Source: Limanda limanda
Taxonomy: Eukaryota; Chordata; Actinopteri; Pleuronectiformes; Pleuronectidae
DNA length: 64,000 nt
Direction: 5' to 3'
Assembly (NCBI RefSeq): GCF_963576545.1
Contig: NW_026870445.1
Location: 47,359 to 111,358 of the forward strand
The notes under the pieces: model-generated
The model's input: the letters and a program-made list of their open reading frames with translations, nothing else
Database searches by the model: none
Told to the model about the DNA's origin: nothing
Shown: positions 21,456 to 35,100 of the stretch, piece after piece
Layout: each line of letters begins with the position of its first letter
Numbering within the stretch: position 1 is the stretch's first letter
Translations under genes and position numbers: made by a program

Positions 21456-24400
21456 GATATTCTTGAATAACTTTTTTTGTGAAGGTCGGAGAGACTTGCA
21501 AGTAGGCTCTACCCCCACTAAATGGGGTTGCGCGCATCGATCAGTACCATCCTTGAGCTTCTCCGACTTTCGGAAGGGTTAGGGTTAGGGTTAGGGATGA
21601 AAGCACATAGGAGAAAGAGATATTCTTGAATAACTTTTTTTTTGAAGGTCGGAGAGACTTGCAAGTAGGCTCTACCCCCACTAAATGGGGTAGCGCGCAT
21701 CGATCGGTACCATCTTTGAGCTTCTCCGACTTTCGGAAGGGTTAGGGTTAGGGTTAGGGATGAAAGCACATAGGAGAAAGAGATATTCTTGAATAACTTT
21801 TTTTGTGAAGGTCGGAGAGACTTGCAAGTAGGCTCTACCCCCACTAAATGGGGTAGCACGCATCGATCGGTACCATCCTTGAGCTTCTCCGACTTTCGGA
21901 AGGGTTAGGGTTAGGGTTAGGGATGAAAGCACATAGGAGAAAGAAATATTCTTGAATAACTTTTTTTGTGAAGGTCGGAGAGACTTGGAAAGTGGTTGCA
22001 TCTGGACTAATTTGGGTCCTGCGGATCGATTGGTACCATCCCCGAGCTTGTACGACCTTCGGAAGAGGTCGACCGACGAAATTCCCCCAAATCTGAGGAG
22101 ATATTCTTGAATAACTTTTTTTGTGAAGGTCGGAGAGACTTGCAAGTAGGCTCTACCCCCACTAAATGGGGTAGCGCGCATCGATCGGTACCATCCTTGA
22201 GCTTCTCCGACTTTCGGAAGGGTTAGGGTTAGGGATGAAAGCACATAGGAGAAAGAAATATTCTTGAATAACTTTTTTTGTGAAGGTCGGAGAGACTTGC
22301 AAGTAGGCTCTACCCCCAATAAATGGGGTAGCGCACATCGATCGGTACCATCCTTGAGCTTCTCCGACTTTCGGAAGGGTTAGGGTTAGGGTTAGGGATG
22401 AAAGCACATAGGAGAAAGAGATATTCTTGAATAACTTTTTTTGTGAAGGTCGGAGAGACTTGCAAGTAGGCTCTAACCCCACTAAATGGGGTAGCGCGCA
22501 TCGATCGGTACCATCCTTGAGCTTCTCCGACTTTCGGAAGGGTTAGGGTTAGGGTTAGGGATGAAAGCACATAGGAGAAAGAGATATTCTTGAATAACTT
22601 TTTTTGTGAAGGTCGGAGAGACTTGCAAGTAGGCTCTAACCCCACTAAATGGGGTAGCGCGCATCGATCGGTACCATCCTTGAGCTTCTCCGACTTTCGG
22701 AAGGGTTAGGGTTAGGGTTAGGGATGAAAGCACATAGGAGAAAGAGATATTCTTGAATAACTTTTTTTGTGAAGGTCGGAGAGACTTGAAAAGTGGTTGC
22801 ATCTGGACTAATTTGGGTCCTGCGGATCGATTGGTACCATCCCCGAGCTTGTACGACCTTCGGAAGAGGTCGACCGACGAAATTCCCCCAAATCTGAGGA
22901 GATATTCTTGAATAACTTTTTTTGTGAAGGTCGGAGAGACTTGCAAGTAGGCTCTACCCCCACTAAATGGGGTTGCGCGCATCGATCAGTACCATCCTTG
23001 AGCTTCTCCGACTTTCGGAAGGGTTAGGGTTAGGGTTAGGGATGAAAGCACATAGGAGAAAGAGATATTCTTGAATAACTTTTTTTGTGAAGGTCGGAGA
23101 GACTTGCAAGTAGGCTCTACCCCCACTAAATGGGGTAGCGCGCATCGATCGGTACCATCCTTGAGCTTCTCCGACTTTCGGAAGGGTTAGGGTTAGGGTT
23201 AGGGATGAAAGCACATAGGAGAAAGAGATATTCTTGAATAACTTTTTTTTGAAGGTCGGAGAGACTTGGAAAGTGGTTGCATCTGGACTAATTTGGGTCC
23301 TGCGGATCGATTGGTACCATCCCCGAGCTTGTACGACCTTCGGAAGAGGTCGACCGACGAAATTCCCCCAAATCTGAGGAGATATTCTTGAATAACTTTT
23401 TTTGTGAAGGTCGGAGAGACTTGCAAGTAGGCTCTACCCCCACTAAATGGGGTTGCGCGCATCGATCGGTACCATCCTTGAGCTTCTCCGACTTTCGGAA
23501 GGGTTAGGGTTAGGGTTAGGGATGAAAGCACATAGGAGAAAGAGATATTCTTGAATAACTTTTTTTGTGAAGGTCGGAGAGACTTGCAAGTAGGCTCTAC
23601 CCCCACTAAATGGGGTAGCGCGCATCGATCGGTACTATCCTTGAGCTTCTCCGACTTTCGGAAGGGTTAGGGTTAGGGTTAGGGATGAAAGCACATAGGA
23701 GAAAGAGATATTCTTGAATAACTTTTTTTGTGAAGGTCGGAGAGACTTGGAAAGTGGTTGCATCTGGACTAATTTGGGTCCTGCGGATCGATTGGTACCA
23801 TCCCCGAGCTTGTACGACCTTCGGAAGAGGTCGACCGACGAAATTCCCCCAAATCTGAGGAGATATTCTTGAATAACTTTTTTTGTGAAGGTCGGAGAGA
23901 CTTGCAAGTAGGCTCTACCCCCACTAAATGGGGTTGCGCGCATCGATCAGTACCATCTTTGAGCTTCTCCGACTTTCGGAAGGGTTAGGGTTAGGGTTAG
24001 GGATGAAAGCACATAGGAGAAAGAGATATTCTTGAATAACTTTTTTTGTGAAGGTCGGAGAGACTTGCAAGTAGGCTCTACCCCCACTAAATGGGGTAGC
24101 GCGCATCGATCGGTACCATCCTTGAGCTTCTCCGACTTTCGGAAGGGTTAGGGTTAGGGTTAGGGATGAAAGCACATAGGAGAAAGAGATATTCTTGAAT
24201 AACTTTTTTTTGAAGGTCGGAGAGACTTGGAAAGTGGTTGCATCTGGACTAATTTGGGTCCTGCGGATCGATTGGTACCATCCCCGAGCTTGTACGACCT
24301 TCGGAAGAGGTCGACCGACGAAATTCCCCCAAATCTGAGGAGATATTCTTGAATAACTTTTTTTGTGAAGGTCGGAGAGACTTGCAAGTAGGCTCTACCC

Positions 24401-27400
24401 CCACTAAATGGGGTTGCGCGCATCGATCAGTACCATCCTTGAGCTTCTCCGACTTTCGGAAGGGTTAGGGTTAGGGTTAGGGATGAAAGCACATAGGAGA
24501 AAGAGATATTCTTGAATAACTTTTTTTGTGAAGGTCGGAGAGACTTGCAAGTAGGCTCTACCCCCACTAAATGGGGTAGCGCGCATCGATCGGTACCATC
24601 CTTGAGCTTCTCCGACTTTCGGAAGGGTTAGGGTTAGGGTTAGGGATGAAAGCACATAGGAGAAAGAGATATTCTTGAATAACTTTTTTTGTGAAGGTCG
24701 GAGAGACTTGCAAGTAGGCTCTACCCCCACTAAATGGGGTAGCGCGCATCGATCGGTACCATCCTTGAGCTTCTCCGACTTTCGGAAGGGTTAGGGTTAG
24801 GGTTAGGGATGAAAGCACATAGGAGAAAGAGATATTCTTGAATAACTTTTTTTGTGAAGGTCGGAGAGACTTGCAAGTAGGCTCTACCCCCACTAAATGG
24901 GGTAGCGCACATCGATCGGTACCATCCTTGAGCTTCTCCGACTTTCGGAAGGGTTAGGGTTAGGGTTAGGGATGAAAGCACATAGGAGAAAGAGATATTC
25001 TTGAATAACTTTTTTTGTGAAGGTCGGGGAGACTTGGAAAGTGGTTGCATCTGTACTAATTTGGGTCCTGCGGATCGATTGGTACCATCCCCGAGCTTGT
25101 ACGACCTTCGGAAGAGGTCGACCGACGAAATTCCCCCAAATCTGAGGAGATATTCTTGAATAACTTTTTTTGTGAAGGTCGGAGAGACTTGCAAGTAGGC
25201 TCTACCCCCACTAAATGGGGTAGCGCGCATCGATCGGTACCATCCTTGAGCTTCTCCGACTTTCGGAAGGGTTAGGGTTAGGGTTAGGGATGAAAGCACA
25301 TAGGAGAAAGAGATATTCTTGAATAACTTTTTTTGTGAAGGTCGGAGAGACTTGAAAAGTGGTTGCATCTGGACTAATTTGGGTCCTGCGGATCGATTGG
25401 TACCATCCCCGAGCTTGTACGACCTTCGGAAGAGGTCGACCGACGAAATTCCCCCAAATCTGAGGAGATATTCTTGAATAACTTTTTTTGTGAAGGTCGG
25501 AGAGACTTGCAAGTAGGCTCTACCCCCACTAAATGGGGTTGCGCGCATCGATCAGTACCATCCTTGAGCTTCTCCGACTTTCGGAAGGGTTAGGGTTAGG
25601 GTTAGGGATGAAAGCACATAGGAGAAAGAGATATTCTTGAATAACTTTTTTTTTGAAGGTCGGAGAGACTTGCAAGTAGGCTCTACCCCCACTAAATGGG
25701 GTAGCGCGCATCGATCGGTACCATCTTTGAGCTTCTCCGACTTTCGGAAGGGTTAGGGTTAGGGTTAGGGATGAAAGCACATAGGAGAAAGAGATATTCT
25801 TGAATAACTTTTTTTGTGAAGGTCGGAGAGACTTGCAAGTAGGCTCTACCCCCACTAAATGGGGTAGCACGCATCGATCGGTACCATCCTTGAGCTTCTC
25901 CGACTTTCGGAAGGGTTAGGGTTAGGGTTAGGGATGAAAGCACATAGGAGAAAGAAATATTCTTGAATAACTTTTTTTGTGAAGGTCGGAGAGACTTGGA
26001 AAGTGGTTGCATCTGGACTAATTTGGGTCCTGCGGATCGATTGGTACCATCCCCGAGCTTGTACGACCTTCGGAAGAGGTCGACCGACGAAATTCCCCCA
26101 AATCTGAGGAGATATTCTTGAATAACTTTTTTTGTGAAGGTCGGAGAGACTTGCAAGTAGGCTCTACCCCCACTAAATGGGGTAGCGCGCATCGATCGGT
26201 ACCATCCTTGAGCTTCTCCGACTTTCGGAAGGGTTAGGGTTAGGGATGAAAGCACATAGGAGAAAGAAATATTCTTGAATAACTTTTTTTGTGAAGGTCG
26301 GAGAGACTTGCAAGTAGGCTCTACCCCCACTAAATGGGGTAGCGCGCATCGATCGGTACCATCCTTGAGCTTCTCCGACTTTCGGAAGGGTTAGGGTTAG
26401 GGTTAGGGATGAAAGCACATAGGAGAAAGAGATATTCTTGAATAACTTTTTTTGTGAAGGTCGGAGAGACTTGGAAAGTGGTTGCATTTGGACTAATTTG
26501 GGTCCTGCAGATCGATTGGTACCATCCCCGAGCTTGTACGACCTTCGGAAGAGGTCGACCGACGAAATTCCCCCAAATCTGAGGAGATATTCTAGAATAA
26601 CTTTTTTTGTGAAGGTCGGAGAGACTTGCAAGTAGGCTCTACCCCCACTAAATGGGGTAGCGCGCATCGATCGGTACCATCCTTGAGCTTCTCCGACTTT
26701 CGGAAGGGTTAGGGTTAGGGTTAGGGATGAAAGCACATAGGAGAAAGAGATATTCTTGAATAACTTTTTTTGTGAAGGTCGGAGAGACTTGCAAGTAGGC
26801 TCTACCCCCACTAAATGGGGTAGCGCGCATCGATCGGTACCATCCTTGAGCTTCTCCGACTTTCGGAAGGGTTAGGGTTAGGGTTAGGGATGAAAGCACA
26901 TAGGAGAAAGAAATATTCTTGAATAACTTTTTTTGTGAAGGTCGGAGAGACTTGGAAAGTGGTTGCATCTGGACTAATTTGGGTCCTGCGGATCGATTGG
27001 TACCATCTCCGAGCTTGTACGACCTTCGGAAGAGGTCGACCGACGAAATTCCCCCAAATCTGAGGAGATATTCTTGAATAACTTTTTTTGTGAAGGTCGG
27101 AGAGACTTGCAAGTAGGCTCTACCCCCACTAAATGGGGTAGCACGCATCGATCGGTACCATCCTTGAGCTTCTCCGACTTTCGGAAGGGTTAGGGTTAGG
27201 GTTAGGGATGAAAGCACATAGGAGAAAGAGATATTCTTGAATAACTTTTTTTGTGAAGGTCGGAGAGACTTGCAAGTAGGCTCTAACCCCACTAAATGGG
27301 GTAGCGCGCATCGATCGGTACCATCCTTGAGCTTCTCCGACTTTCGGAAGGGTTAGGGTTAGGGTTAGGGATGAAAGCACATAGGAGAAAGAGATATTCT

Positions 27401-29152
27401 TGAATAACTTTTTTTGTGAAGGTCGGAGAGACTTGAAAAGTGGTTGCATCTGGACTAATTTGGGTCCTGCGGATCGATTGGTACCATCCCCGAGCTTGTA
27501 CGACCTTCGGAAGAGGTCGACCGACGAAATTCCCCCAAATCTGAGGAGATATTCTTGAATAACTTTTTTTGTGAAGGTCGGAGAGACTTGCAAGTAGGCT
27601 CTACCCCCACTAAATGGGGTTGCGCGCATCGATCAGTACCATCCTTGAGCTTCTCCGACTTTCGGAAGGGTTAGGGTTAGGGTTAGGGATGAAAGCACAT
27701 AGGAGAAAGAGATATTCTTGAATAACTTTTTTTGTGAAGGTCGGAGAGACTTGCAAGTAGGCTCTACCCCCACTAAATGGGGTAGCGCGCATCGATCGGT
27801 ACCATCCTTGAGCTTCTCCGACTTTCGGAAGGGTTAGGGTTAGGGTTAGGGATGAAAGCACATAGGAGAAAGAGATATTCTTGAATAACTTTTTTTTGAA
27901 GGTCGGAGAGACTTGGAAAGTGGTTGCATCTGGACTAATTTGGGTCCTGCGGATCGATTGGTACCATCCCCGAGCTTGTACGACCTTCGGAAGAGGTCGA
28001 CCGACGAAATTCCCCCAAATCTGAGGAGATATTCTTGAATAACTTTTTTTGTGAAGGTCGGAGAGACTTGCAAGTAGGCTCTACCCCCACTAAATGGGGT
28101 TGCGCGCATCGATCGGTACCATCCTTGAGCTTCTCCGACTTTCGGAAGGGTTAGGGTTAGGGTTAGGGATGAAAGCACATAGGAGAAAGAGATATTCTTG
28201 AATAACTTTTTTTGTGAAGGTCGGAGAGACTTGCAAGTAGGCTCTACCCCCACTAAATGGGGTAGCGCGCATCGATCGGTACTATCCTTGAGCTTCTCCG
28301 ACTTTCGGAAGGGTTAGGGTTAGGGTTAGGGATGAAAGCACATAGGAGAAAGAGATATTCTTGAATAACTTTTTTTGTGAAGGTCGGAGAGACTTGCAAG
28401 TAGGCTCTACCCCCACTAAATGGGGTAGCGCGCATCGATCGGTACCATCCTTGAGCTTCTCCGACTTTCGGAAGGGTTAGGGTTAGGGTTAGGGATGAAA
28501 GCACATAGGAGAAAGAGATATTCTTGAATAACTTTTTTTGTGAAGGTCGGAGAGACTTGCAAGTAGGCTCTACCCCCACTAAATGGGGTAGCGCACATCG
28601 ATCGGTACCATCTTTGAGCTTCTCCGACTTTCGGAAGGGTTAGGGTTAGGGTTAGGGATGAAAGCACATAGGAGAAAGAGATATTCTTGAATAACTTTTT
28701 TTGTGAAGGTCGGAGAGACTTGGAAAGTGGTTGCATCTGGACTAATTTGGGTCCTGCGGATCGATTGGTACCATCCCCGAGCTTGTACGACCTTCGGAAG
28801 AGGTCGACCGACGAAATTCCCCCAAATCTGAGGAGATATTCTTGAATAACTTTTTTTGTGAAGGTCGGAGAGACTTGCAAGTAGGCTCTACCCCCACTAA
28901 ATGGGGTAGCGCGCATCGATCGGTACCATCCTTGAGCTTCTCCGACTTTCGGAAGGGTTAGGGTTAGGGTTAGGGATGAAAGCACATAGGAGAAAGAGAT
29001 ATTCTTGAATAACTTTTTTTGTGAAGGTCGGAGAGACTTGGAAAGTGGTTGCATCTGGACTAATTTGGGTCCTGCGGATCGATTGGTACCATCCCCGAGC
29101 TTGTACGACCTTCGGAAGAGGTCGACCGACGAAATTCCCCCAAATCTGAGGA
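21456..29152 (+). repeat. 7697-bp superunit, copy 1
   Basis: Monomer order is A A9 A B A2 A A A Ba A A B8 A A B A A B8 A A A A B A Ba, then from 25467 A A9 A B A2 A B A A B A A Ba A A B8 A A A A B A B. Markers include the nine-T run (21630, 25641), GCACGCATC, AAAGAAATATT, CCCCAATAAAT (22314), CTCTAACCCC, the TATTCTAGAATA palindrome (26588) and TACTATCC (23634, 28281). The two halves starting at 21456 and 25467 are themselves related, at an offset of 4011 bp. Confidence 0.93.
26588..26599. other. Perfect 12-bp palindrome variant in the conserved box
   Basis: One T to A change converts the usual TATTCTTGAATA dyad into the perfect palindrome TATTCTAGAATA in the A monomer starting at 26586. The same variant is found at 35092 and 47408, in equivalent positions of duplicated blocks, so it marks common descent. 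A functional effect is not shown. Confidence 0.9.
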
Positions 29153-32100
29153 GATATTCTTGAATAACTTTTTTTGTGAAGGTCGGAGAGACTTGCAAGT
29201 AGGCTCTACCCCCACTAAATGGGGTTGCGCGCATCGATCAGTACCATCCTTGAGCTTCTCCGACTTTCGGAAGGGTTAGGGTTAGGGTTAGGGATGAAAG
29301 CACATAGGAGAAAGAGATATTCTTGAATAACTTTTTTTTTGAAGGTCGGAGAGACTTGCAAGTAGGCTCTACCCCCACTAAATGGGGTAGCGCGCATCGA
29401 TCGGTACCATCTTTGAGCTTCTCCGACTTTCGGAAGGGTTAGGGTTAGGGTTAGGGATGAAAGCACATAGGAGAAAGAGATATTCTTGAATAACTTTTTT
29501 TGTGAAGGTCGGAGAGACTTGCAAGTAGGCTCTACCCCCACTAAATGGGGTAGCACGCATCGATCGGTACCATCCTTGAGCTTCTCCGACTTTCGGAAGG
29601 GTTAGGGTTAGGGTTAGGGATGAAAGCACATAGGAGAAAGAAATATTCTTGAATAACTTTTTTTGTGAAGGTCGGAGAGACTTGGAAAGTGGTTGCATCT
29701 GGACTAATTTGGGTCCTGCGGATCGATTGGTACCATCCCCGAGCTTGTACGACCTTCGGAAGAGGTCGACCGACGAAATTCCCCCAAATCTGAGGAGATA
29801 TTCTTGAATAACTTTTTTTGTGAAGGTCGGAGAGACTTGCAAGTAGGCTCTACCCCCACTAAATGGGGTAGCGCGCATCGATCGGTACCATCCTTGAGCT
29901 TCTCCGACTTTCGGAAGGGTTAGGGTTAGGGATGAAAGCACATAGGAGAAAGAAATATTCTTGAATAACTTTTTTTGTGAAGGTCGGAGAGACTTGCAAG
30001 TAGGCTCTACCCCCAATAAATGGGGTAGCGCACATCGATCGGTACCATCCTTGAGCTTCTCCGACTTTCGGAAGGGTTAGGGTTAGGGTTAGGGATGAAA
30101 GCACATAGGAGAAAGAGATATTCTTGAATAACTTTTTTTGTGAAGGTCGGAGAGACTTGCAAGTAGGCTCTAACCCCACTAAATGGGGTAGCGCGCATCG
30201 ATCGGTACCATCCTTGAGCTTCTCCGACTTTCGGAAGGGTTAGGGTTAGGGTTAGGGATGAAAGCACATAGGAGAAAGAGATATTCTTGAATAACTTTTT
30301 TTGTGAAGGTCGGAGAGACTTGCAAGTAGGCTCTAACCCCACTAAATGGGGTAGCGCGCATCGATCGGTACCATCCTTGAGCTTCTCCGACTTTCGGAAG
30401 GGTTAGGGTTAGGGTTAGGGATGAAAGCACATAGGAGAAAGAGATATTCTTGAATAACTTTTTTTGTGAAGGTCGGAGAGACTTGAAAAGTGGTTGCATC
30501 TGGACTAATTTGGGTCCTGCGGATCGATTGGTACCATCCCCGAGCTTGTACGACCTTCGGAAGAGGTCGACCGACGAAATTCCCCCAAATCTGAGGAGAT
30601 ATTCTTGAATAACTTTTTTTGTGAAGGTCGGAGAGACTTGCAAGTAGGCTCTACCCCCACTAAATGGGGTTGCGCGCATCGATCAGTACCATCCTTGAGC
30701 TTCTCCGACTTTCGGAAGGGTTAGGGTTAGGGTTAGGGATGAAAGCACATAGGAGAAAGAGATATTCTTGAATAACTTTTTTTGTGAAGGTCGGAGAGAC
30801 TTGCAAGTAGGCTCTACCCCCACTAAATGGGGTAGCGCGCATCGATCGGTACCATCCTTGAGCTTCTCCGACTTTCGGAAGGGTTAGGGTTAGGGTTAGG
30901 GATGAAAGCACATAGGAGAAAGAGATATTCTTGAATAACTTTTTTTTGAAGGTCGGAGAGACTTGGAAAGTGGTTGCATCTGGACTAATTTGGGTCCTGC
31001 GGATCGATTGGTACCATCCCCGAGCTTGTACGACCTTCGGAAGAGGTCGACCGACGAAATTCCCCCAAATCTGAGGAGATATTCTTGAATAACTTTTTTT
31101 GTGAAGGTCGGAGAGACTTGCAAGTAGGCTCTACCCCCACTAAATGGGGTTGCGCGCATCGATCGGTACCATCCTTGAGCTTCTCCGACTTTCGGAAGGG
31201 TTAGGGTTAGGGTTAGGGATGAAAGCACATAGGAGAAAGAGATATTCTTGAATAACTTTTTTTGTGAAGGTCGGAGAGACTTGCAAGTAGGCTCTACCCC
31301 CACTAAATGGGGTAGCGCGCATCGATCGGTACTATCCTTGAGCTTCTCCGACTTTCGGAAGGGTTAGGGTTAGGGTTAGGGATGAAAGCACATAGGAGAA
31401 AGAGATATTCTTGAATAACTTTTTTTGTGAAGGTCGGAGAGACTTGGAAAGTGGTTGCATCTGGACTAATTTGGGTCCTGCGGATCGATTGGTACCATCC
31501 CCGAGCTTGTACGACCTTCGGAAGAGGTCGACCGACGAAATTCCCCCAAATCTGAGGAGATATTCTTGAATAACTTTTTTTGTGAAGGTCGGAGAGACTT
31601 GCAAGTAGGCTCTACCCCCACTAAATGGGGTTGCGCGCATCGATCAGTACCATCTTTGAGCTTCTCCGACTTTCGGAAGGGTTAGGGTTAGGGTTAGGGA
31701 TGAAAGCACATAGGAGAAAGAGATATTCTTGAATAACTTTTTTTGTGAAGGTCGGAGAGACTTGCAAGTAGGCTCTACCCCCACTAAATGGGGTAGCGCG
31801 CATCGATCGGTACCATCCTTGAGCTTCTCCGACTTTCGGAAGGGTTAGGGTTAGGGTTAGGGATGAAAGCACATAGGAGAAAGAGATATTCTTGAATAAC
31901 TTTTTTTTGAAGGTCGGAGAGACTTGGAAAGTGGTTGCATCTGGACTAATTTGGGTCCTGCGGATCGATTGGTACCATCCCCGAGCTTGTACGACCTTCG
32001 GAAGAGGTCGACCGACGAAATTCCCCCAAATCTGAGGAGATATTCTTGAATAACTTTTTTTGTGAAGGTCGGAGAGACTTGCAAGTAGGCTCTACCCCCA

Positions 32101-35100
32101 CTAAATGGGGTTGCGCGCATCGATCAGTACCATCCTTGAGCTTCTCCGACTTTCGGAAGGGTTAGGGTTAGGGTTAGGGATGAAAGCACATAGGAGAAAG
32201 AGATATTCTTGAATAACTTTTTTTGTGAAGGTCGGAGAGACTTGCAAGTAGGCTCTACCCCCACTAAATGGGGTAGCGCGCATCGATCGGTACCATCCTT
32301 GAGCTTCTCCGACTTTCGGAAGGGTTAGGGTTAGGGTTAGGGATGAAAGCACATAGGAGAAAGAGATATTCTTGAATAACTTTTTTTGTGAAGGTCGGAG
32401 AGACTTGCAAGTAGGCTCTACCCCCACTAAATGGGGTAGCGCGCATCGATCGGTACCATCCTTGAGCTTCTCCGACTTTCGGAAGGGTTAGGGTTAGGGT
32501 TAGGGATGAAAGCACATAGGAGAAAGAGATATTCTTGAATAACTTTTTTTGTGAAGGTCGGAGAGACTTGCAAGTAGGCTCTACCCCCACTAAATGGGGT
32601 AGCGCACATCGATCGGTACCATCCTTGAGCTTCTCCGACTTTCGGAAGGGTTAGGGTTAGGGTTAGGGATGAAAGCACATAGGAGAAAGAGATATTCTTG
32701 AATAACTTTTTTTGTGAAGGTCGGAGAGACTTGGAAAGTGGTTGCATCTGGACTAATTTGGGTCCTGCGGATCGATTGGTACCATCCCCGAGCTTGTACG
32801 ACCTTCGGAAGAGGTCGACCGACGAAATTCCCCCAAATCTGAGGAGATATTCTTGAATAACTTTTTTTGTGAAGGTCGGAGAGACTTGCAAGTAGGCTCT
32901 ACCCCCACTAAATGGGGTAGCGCGCATCGATCGGTACCATCCTTGAGCTTCTCCGACTTTCGGAAGGGTTAGGGTTAGGGTTAGGGATGAAAGCACATAG
33001 GAGAAAGAGATATTCTTGAATAACTTTTTTTGTGAAGGTCGGAGAGACTTGCAAGTAGGCTCTACCCCCACTAAATGGGGTAGCGCGCATCGATCGGTAC
33101 CATCCTTGAGCTTCTCCGACTTTCGGAAGGGTTAGGGTTAGGGTTAGGGATGAAAGCACATAGGAGAAAGAGATATTCTTGAATAACTTTTTTTGTGAAG
33201 GTCGGAGAGACTTGCAAGTAGGCTCTACCCCCACTAAATGGGGTAGCGCGCATCGATCGGTACCATCCTTGAGCTTCTCCGACTTTCGGAAGGGTTAGGG
33301 TTAGGGTTAGGGATGAAAGCACATAGGAGAAAGAGATATTCTTGAATAACTTTTTTTGTGAAGGTCGGAGAGACTTGCAAGTAGGCTCTACCCCCACTAA
33401 ATGGGGTAGCGCACATCGATCGGTACCATCCTTGAGCTTCTCCGACTTTCGGAAGGGTTAGGGTTAGGGTTAGGGATGAAAGCACATAGGAGAAAGAGAT
33501 ATTCTTGAATAACTTTTTTTGTGAAGGTCGGAGAGACTTGGAAAGTGGTTGCATCTGGACTAATTTGGGTCCTGCGGATCGATTGGTACCATCCCCGAGC
33601 TTGTACGACCTTCGGAAGAGGTCGACCGACGAAATTCCCCCAAATCTGAGGAGATATTCTTGAATAACTTTTTTTGTGAAGGTCGGAGAGACTTGCAAGT
33701 AGGCTCTACCCCCACTAAATGGGGTAGCGCGCATCGATCGGTACCATCCTTGAGCTTCTCCGACTTTCGGAAGGGTTAGGGTTAGGGTTAGGGATGAAAG
33801 CACATAGGAGAAAGAGATATTCTTGAATAACTTTTTTTGTGAAGGTCGGAGAGACTTGAAAAGTGGTTGCATCTGGACTAATTTGGGTCCTGCGGATCGA
33901 TTGGTACCATCCCCGAGCTTGTACGACCTTCGGAAGAGGTCGACCGACGAAATTCCCCCAAATCTGAGGAGATATTCTTGAATAACTTTTTTTGTGAAGG
34001 TCGGAGAGACTTGCAAGTAGGCTCTACCCCCACTAAATGGGGTTGCGCGCATCGATCAGTACCATCCTTGAGCTTCTCCGACTTTCGGAAGGGTTAGGGT
34101 TAGGGTTAGGGATGAAAGCACATAGGAGAAAGAGATATTCTTGAATAACTTTTTTTTTGAAGGTCGGAGAGACTTGCAAGTAGGCTCTACCCCCACTAAA
34201 TGGGGTAGCGCGCATCGATCGGTACCATCTTTGAGCTTCTCCGACTTTCGGAAGGGTTAGGGTTAGGGTTAGGGATGAAAGCACATAGGAGAAAGAGATA
34301 TTCTTGAATAACTTTTTTTGTGAAGGTCGGAGAGACTTGCAAGTAGGCTCTACCCCCACTAAATGGGGTAGCACGCATCGATCGGTACCATCCTTGAGCT
34401 TCTCCGACTTTCGGAAGGGTTAGGGTTAGGGTTAGGGATGAAAGCACATAGGAGAAAGAAATATTCTTGAATAACTTTTTTTGTGAAGGTCGGAGAGACT
34501 TGGAAAGTGGTTGCATCTGGACTAATTTGGGTCCTGCGGATCGATTGGTACCATCCCCGAGCTTGTACGACCTTCGGAAGAGGTCGACCGACGAAATTCC
34601 CCCAAATCTGAGGAGATATTCTTGAATAACTTTTTTTGTGAAGGTCGGAGAGACTTGCAAGTAGGCTCTACCCCCACTAAATGGGGTAGCGCGCATCGAT
34701 CGGTACCATCCTTGAGCTTCTCCGACTTTCGGAAGGGTTAGGGTTAGGGATGAAAGCACATAGGAGAAAGAAATATTCTTGAATAACTTTTTTTGTGAAG
34801 GTCGGAGAGACTTGCAAGTAGGCTCTACCCCCACTAAATGGGGTAGCGCGCATCGATCGGTACCATCCTTGAGCTTCTCCGACTTTCGGAAGGGTTAGGG
34901 TTAGGGTTAGGGATGAAAGCACATAGGAGAAAGAGATATTCTTGAATAACTTTTTTTGTGAAGGTCGGAGAGACTTGGAAAGTGGTTGCATTTGGACTAA
35001 TTTGGGTCCTGCAGATCGATTGGTACCATCCCCGAGCTTGTACGACCTTCGGAAGAGGTCGACCGACGAAATTCCCCCAAATCTGAGGAGATATTCTAGA

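Noticed and set aside
26438..26635. Plus-strand frame of 65 codons, repeated at 34942 and 47258, and further plus-strand frames at 58426, 59880 and 63728
   Set aside because: The first three are open only because of the T to A change making TATTCTAGAATA removes a TGA. The last three occur where indels shift the frame. All are satellite translations.
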